From Anthopleura xanthogrammica (Eukaryota; Cnidaria; Anthozoa; Actiniaria; Actiniidae): a stretch of DNA of 64,000 nt. Shown piece by piece: positions 58,657 through 64,000 of this stretch (position 1 is its first letter; every line of letters begins with the position of its first letter). Below the pieces are notes generated by a model that saw only the letters and a list, made by a program, of their open reading frames with translations, was not told where the DNA came from and did no database searches. The stretch is from contig OZ025215.1 in the NCBI GenBank assembly GCA_964019055.1, positions 8,159,284-8,223,283 on the forward strand. Reading direction: 5' to 3'. A program made the translations under genes and the position numbers.

Positions 58657-60721
58657 AGAACCAAGAAACAGGGCAGAACCGAGTAACAATGACTTTTTAA
58701 AAATTATATACCACATATAAATAAATAATACGTGAAAAAATATATTTCAATGGACCTATACAAAAATCCATAGAAAAAGAAAATATATTTTCATGGCATT
58801 GCTGAAGTCATCGGTATAGCCAACATTTGAAACAGCATGCTCACATTTAATTGAGCAATATGTTACTACTCTAGCAAAAATACTTGAAAAGAAACAGCGC
58901 TTTGAAATTTAGAAGGATTTGTACGAGAAAGAGAGGACCAAGGCCTGACTAGCCTCACTTCCATGTTTTTGCTAAATTTCAAATTCTTCCAGCTGATCTG
59001 AAATAGTGACGTAGATATGACGTCACTACAAAACTGAGGTGTCATGAAGCCTGCGAAAATTGATTCAGTATAAAAGTTTATATCTGAGATAAATCAAGAT
59101 TTTCATGATAGGGAAAACCTTTTTGATATTTTGTATACATTTACCATTATATTTATTATTGAGTGGGGAAATATAGTAAACAAATGACCGTTTCCTGAGT
59201 CGCCGGGCTACAAAGGATGACACCTCAGTTTTGCAAATTTTAAGCCGGGATATTAGCATGTGTCGGCTACTATGCCTGATATACTAGCCGTGCTAAAACA
59301 CACTGAATATTAGGTTTTATTCATAGGTATTTCAAATTACCAATGTATTTCATTATTACCAAAGAATGCACCTTTTAACAGATGTACATTAGCAGTGCCA
59401 ACTCCCCTGCTTCCGGGAGTTCATACCACTAACCGTGAGTACAACGGTGCCTCGTTAAAACCACAAATATACTACATTCAATATTTTCATTTCATTCTAA
59501 AATGCCTGGCTGGTTTTACAAACCAATTGATAAGGTCTCTGAAAGATCAACCAGTTTAACTGTAGAAGTTGATGCCGTTTGATCAGTATTCCGCTAAATG
59601 CCACGTTCATTTGTCTTTTCTTTCTTATTCTTTCTCAAGGGTAGGAATATACTTTCTGCAGTATTTACTAGCTTATTATAAATATTGCGTTTTCTTATAA
59701 TTATAACGGTGATGGGTTTGTTTGACGAAAGAGAGAGTCAGTGTCATTTTTATTCTTATCCTATATATTCAGGGTTTTATAGACATCCGTATAAAAAAGT
59801 TTGGAACTTTGTTTAGTGACTTTACCCCGACGACGAGAAAGACTAGTTTACGTCCGAAACATCAGTATATTTCCAAATGCTTCTTACTCGGTGTTTACTC
59901 CAAGTTTCCTCAGGGGTGTAGGCAGGGGGCCCAGGGGGTCCAACCCCCTCCCTGTTGGTTGATTCCGTTTCATTGGTTGGCTTTTTTGGTTGATTTAATC
60001 CTGGCTACGCCCCTGTTCCTTTTTATAGAGCTTTTGTGTGACGTCAATCGAATGAAAAAACGACTTCCGGGTTCAAAACGAAAAGCAGTTCTATGAAGAT
60101 TTTTCTTACTTTTTCTTCATGACAGAGTTTTTTGTACAAAGTTCTGATTATTTCAGGGAGAGGTTAAATCATTGAGAATATTTTTTGCTTTATTTTAGAG
60201 GTTTTTGTGAGCCGTTGGACCCGGAAATACGTCACAACTTAACAGCTCTATTCACTTAGATAGATAGATAGATAGATAATTTTATTTAATGTCTTACTCT
60301 TGGACTGATAGCTCTATTTGGTTTTCAAGTCATTCAGTTGATAGTGTCTTGGACCTAATGGTCTACTACTAATAGTCTACTTTTTGATCATTCCTTACAT
60401 TATCGAATCTATAAATATACTATATTTATGCATAGGTATTGTTTTATTAATATTACTGATGTCAATCAATATATTTCTGATTATAAAATAACTGTTATAA
60501 ATCTCGCTTTCTGATTGTGTGACGGTTTTCTATTTCTTCATTTTGTTGTCTTATGTAAGTCCTCCCCTCCCCCCTGTGAAACCCAGAAACTTTTCCAAAG
60601 CGTGGTATCCCTGTGTATTTTCTTCAAGGCCTGGCTACCTTTCCCAAAGCTAGTTGATCGATCATAGTGATCATCTAGGTTCATGTTGGAGTGAATTTTT
60701 TGCTTCAAAAACCATCTTATC
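58657..60721. other. lectin-NDUFA11 intergenic region
   Basis: Lectin 3'UTR with AATAAA at 58720-58725, AT-rich sequence, a small MITE at 59911-60015 and a GATA run at 60258-60277. The NDUFA11 promoter should lie in the last few hundred bases; no TATA box is visible. Confidence 0.5.
59911..60015. mobile_element. small MITE with CAGGGGTGTAGGCAGG ends
   Basis: Ends CAGGGGTGTAGGCAGG and CCTGGCTACGCCCCTG are imperfect inverted repeats. TTCCT flanks both sides as a possible 5-bp target duplication. CAGGGG-type ends suggest an hAT-like origin. Confidence 0.55.
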
Positions 60722-63423
60722 ATGGCCAAAAGACACGATCTTCGTATCAAGGAGTTCGATGGAGAACATATTCTTGAAAGGACGGCGTCATTTGGTGCAA
60801 GGGGAGCTTTAGTTGGTAAGTAAAGGTCGAATATCATAGAGTGATTTGCGTTGTGGCACGGTAGAAGACCTACAAAATGGCCAAAGTTTTGCTGTTATTT
60901 AGCTTATGTATGGTTGCATGAAGAAAATTCATTGCTTTAAATTGAAGTTGAAAGAGAGTTCTCTTTAATTTAATTTGTGATTATGTGTCAGAGAGTAAAA
61001 CAATGGTAAAACGTAAAGTTAAAAATACAGTTTACGTTGGATAATTTGAGCTTATTTTCATTGTAAACTTTGTACAAAAGATTTATCAAAATGGTTGAGA
61101 TTCAGAAAGGAATTGACTTTTAGAAGAACTATATCAACATCTGTTTTGCCTTGTTATATCGTTGCCAATGACTTAATATATCAAGACAAATTCTATTCTG
61201 TCCTGGACTAGGACTCCAATTCCTACTACAAAATAGTGTACAGTAGTTTTGTATTCCCTTCATTTGATTGCCCTACTAAAATAGTTTCCTTGTTATATGT
61301 TCATTATTTAATGTTCAGCAACATTTGCAAATTGTTAGTCTGTACATACAGTACTGACTTACATCACACACGCGGTACAACATACTATACATAACACAAA
61401 TGGGGCCTCCCATAGGCGTTTTCTGAATTTGCTCAACAGAATGCATTGTGGTCTAGCTTTGGTACAAACAACACCATATAAGACATGATGAACAAGAGAT
61501 GTTTGTACCCAAGCTAGACCACAATACAGCATGTTCCCTATCTCAGAAAAGGTCTATTGTCCTCAAATAACTCAATTACAATATAACATATGGTAAGCAT
61601 GGGTGGCATAGCAGTGAGAAGGCTCACCTTGCCTTGATGATTGTTTGGCATGTGACAGCCATACTATTTAATAAAGCTTTGTGAAAATTTAAAATTATCT
61701 TTTAAAATGTTTTTTATTTAACCTCAACATTTTTTATGTTGACAGGAGCATTTTATGGTGCATGTGCGGCAGCATTAACACCACCAAAACCAGCACCAAC
61801 ACCTCTCATCCTGCAAGCATTAAACACCATGAAGAATACAACACTGTTAATAGGTATTCAATTAATGTAATAATAAAACATTCTGTTGGGAAAATATTCA
61901 TGTTGGTGCAATATACCAGGTGATCTGACTAGGTGCGCAAAACATGATTTCCTGATCTGAAAAAGAATCAATCCCGTCATCCACTGCATGCTCAATAGAC
62001 CTCATCGGCTTGGGTGTAATGTTGTCCCATTTCAGACCACGTGTCATTCCCTAGAGTATCAGTTCATTGTTTAACTGTTGCGCATGAGAAGATACATGAA
62101 TATGGATACAACTCAAACAAAGAATCTTATTCTCAAGAGAATGACACGTGGTCTGAAATGGGACAACATTACACTCAAGCCGATGAGGTCTATTCACTTG
62201 AATTTCATGGCGGCCATCTGAAAATAAGCTAAGTATGAGCGACTTTCTCGCCAATAAATATTTTCTTGTCAAAAACGAGGAACTCTAAATAACAGCTACT
62301 TAAGAGGATTTTCTTAAGGTTTAAAGCATCCTCGAGATTGGCAAGGACCAAAAAGCAGTGTAAGATGTAGAAATTTTAGTTAAACCATGCCAAGGAATCA
62401 AGAAAGCTTTTCGGCAGCTTCTTCGAGGTCGTTTCAATGGTAATTCTTTGATAAAAAGCCATGAATAATAACCTAACCAATAAAAATATATTCCTAGTCT
62501 CATCTTGACAACATATTCTTTCTTACAAATTTTATACTTGTATGCTATTTTGTTTTGTTTTGATTTCCCCCTGTTCATCCATGATTGAGCTCGAAAAGAT
62601 GCATGGGATTGATTCTTTTTCAGAAAAGTGATTCGCAATCTGATTGGCTAATCGTTTTTCCTCAGATCACCTGGCAAGCGAATAAGAAAGAAAATTATTA
62701 AACCCTGTATAAAAAAGTGTTAACTGTACTGACGTCTAGACATTAGTACTTTGTCAGAGTAAAAAGGGGTAATATACTGGGCCTGGTTGTACGAAGGGTG
62801 GATAGTGCTATCTGATGGATTAAACTTTACCTGGGGGTAAATTTATTAGATAACAGCATAGATTTATTAACTGGATAAGGATTTATTCATAGGATAGCAC
62901 TATCCACCCTTCATACAACTGGGCTCAGTTGATTCCAAATCAGTTATCCATTCGTTTTTCAATAAATGTATGTAATGATTGATTGATTGACTGATTGATT
63001 GACAGATTGATTGATTGATTGACAGGTGGAGCAGCAGCAATATTTGCAGGGACAACATCAACAGTAGCAGCCATCAGAGGAGTTGATGACCCCAAGAACT
63101 GGGCAGCCGGGGGAGCAGCTACTGGCGTATTCATTGGATTAAACAGTAAGTAACTGACCAGAACTCTCTTTAAACAGGAAGCCTATACTGATAATGGTGT
63201 GCAAGTGGGCTTTCAGCTGTGATTTTGTTATAGTTTTCACCCCCTAACATCGTTTCATGTAAATATAATTTCAAATTGTTTTTAGACACTGTCTTTGTTT
63301 GTTCCAGGGCGTAGCTGGGGTATCGGTACAGGAGCAATGGTTGGGTTGGCTGTGGCCGCTGCTGTTGCTAAATATACAGGTGTCTATAAACATCCATTCA
63401 GAAAAGATAGAGTATATGTTTGA
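60722..63423 (+). CDS. NDUFA11: NDUFA11, mitochondrial complex I membrane subunit
   Basis: Four exons, 60722-60815, 61746-61853, 63026-63145, 63308-63423; all introns are phase 1; 145 residues, close to the usual size of about 140. NDUFA11 is a Tim17/22/23-fold accessory subunit of NADH:ubiquinone oxidoreductase in the inner mitochondrial membrane, helping to hold the membrane arm together. The sequence shows four Gly/Ala-rich membrane helices (GALVGAFYGACAAAL, GGAAAIFAGTTSTVAAI, GGAATGVFIGL, GTGAMVGLAVAAAVAKY). The family-like DDPKNWAAGG and SWGIGTGA match the DDPLNYFLGG and NYGIGAAA positions of the vertebrate protein. The start is the first ATG in a good context (ATCATGG). AATAAA at 63533-63538 follows the stop. 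Introns 2 and 3 hold several MITEs. A related Tim17-family protein is less likely given these motifs. Confidence 0.9.
61412..61557. mobile_element. foldback element in NDUFA11 intron 1
   Basis: Arms of about 55 bases: left contains GGTCTAGCTTTGGTACAAAC, right contains GTTTGTACCCAAGCTAGACC, ending AATAGGC-like and GGTCTATT. A single right arm recurs at 4990-5050. Confidence 0.75.
61994..62194. mobile_element. palindromic element, family copy 3 (most complete)
   Basis: Ends ATAGACCTCATCGGCTTGGG and CAAGCCGATGAGGTCTAT. The arms extend about 60 bases through CCATTTCAGACCACGTGTCA. It lies in NDUFA11 intron 2. Copies 1 and 2 are at 9235-9441 and 57890-58022. Confidence 0.85.
62779..62925. mobile_element. 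MITE with GGTTGTACGAAGGGTGGATA arms
   Basis: Inverted arms of about 33 bases (GGTTGTACGAAGGGTGGATA on the left, TATCCACCCTTCATACAACT on the right) around an AT-rich interior, in NDUFA11 intron 2. Confidence 0.75.
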
Positions 63424-63532
63424 ATGCTTTTATTTAATCTTTCTTTCTTGTAAATGAATTTTTCCCGTCAGTTTAATAAGCCCTTTTGAGCTGAGGTCTT
63501 TTGTGCAATAATCAGTGTATTGAAATTAAAAA

Positions 63533-63538
63533 AATAAA
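63533..63538 (+). terminator. polyadenylation signal of NDUFA11
   Basis: AATAAA 110 bases after the stop codon. Confidence 0.55.
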
Positions 63539-63623
63539 AAGGGTTTCTTATATATATATTTTTCTTAATTATTAATTTAGAACAGATTTCGTATGAGTGT
63601 GAAAAGTCATGGCTCAGTTAAGG

Positions 63624-63950
63624 CGTGGTGCGGACACGGCACAGTTTTGAATGTTTTCACAATTGGCATGGCACTAATGGCAAGGCATGGTCCACGCCAT
63701 AAGTTTTCATAGTCATTAGAAAACTTCTCTATTTACAATGGATTTCACAATTGGAACAACAGAACACAGCAGTTGCAGTTTTCTCCCATTTTCCATTTTG
63801 TGGCATTGGGCTTCCTGTGGTCCATTGCTATGGTAACTTGCTATAAAAATCTCATTATCATTGACAATTTGATTAACACAGAGCAGTTTTCTTATAACTA
63901 TGAAAAACTTGTATGAAAACATTTGATATTCGTGCTGTATCCACACCACA
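63624..63950. mobile_element. foldback element downstream of NDUFA11
   Basis: GTGGTGCGGACACGGCAC on the left pairs with GTGCTGTATCCACACCAC on the right, 15 of 18 positions. Non-coding interior of about 290 bases. Confidence 0.45.
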
Positions 63951-64000
63951 CCGTAACCGTACCGCGTGCCGTGACGTTTCATACTCAAATCTGCTCTTAC

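Overview
The window is animal genomic DNA, AT-rich, with short exons, GT-AG introns of about 0.1-3.5 kb, and dense microsatellites, foldback elements and tRNA-derived SINEs. The gene content points to a hexacorallian cnidarian, probably a stony coral or sea anemone. The main reason is three precursors of the FLRN-Gly type, the form expected for the sea anemone neuropeptide Antho-RNamide. The species cannot be fixed from the sequence alone.

Layout. 1-6815 (+): the 3' part of a ROR-family receptor pseudokinase gene (Ig, kringle, Frizzled, second kringle, transmembrane segment, kinase-like domain); its 5' end lies outside the window. 10407-14123 (-): a small secreted peptide precursor with the motif FLRNGR straight after the signal peptide. 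14.1-29 kb: no gene I can support, only repeats. 29073-29156 (+): a TATA box and splice-donor first exon with no coding partner found. 29.2-36.6 kb: repeats, including a 63-bp tandem array. 36669-38696 (+): a second precursor (FFREGR). 44131-46759 (+): a third precursor (FLRNGR). 46.8-52.2 kb: nested elements and SINEs. 52238-58656 (+): a secreted PAN / C-type lectin protein whose lectin fold is interrupted by a laminin-G-like module. 60722-63423 (+): NDUFA11, a small membrane subunit of mitochondrial complex I.

The three precursors share one gene plan: TATA box, non-coding first exon, 5'UTR intron ending a few bases before the ATG, and one main coding exon. In two of them that exon ends in phase 1 and joins a tiny last exon. 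They look like a dispersed tandem family and are the most coherent biological system here. ROR, lectin and NDUFA11 appear to be unrelated neighbours.

All exon joins were made by eye from splice consensus and reading-frame continuity. ROR, lectin and NDUFA11 each stay in frame across every proposed junction. Family assignments are from recognised motifs, not database searches.
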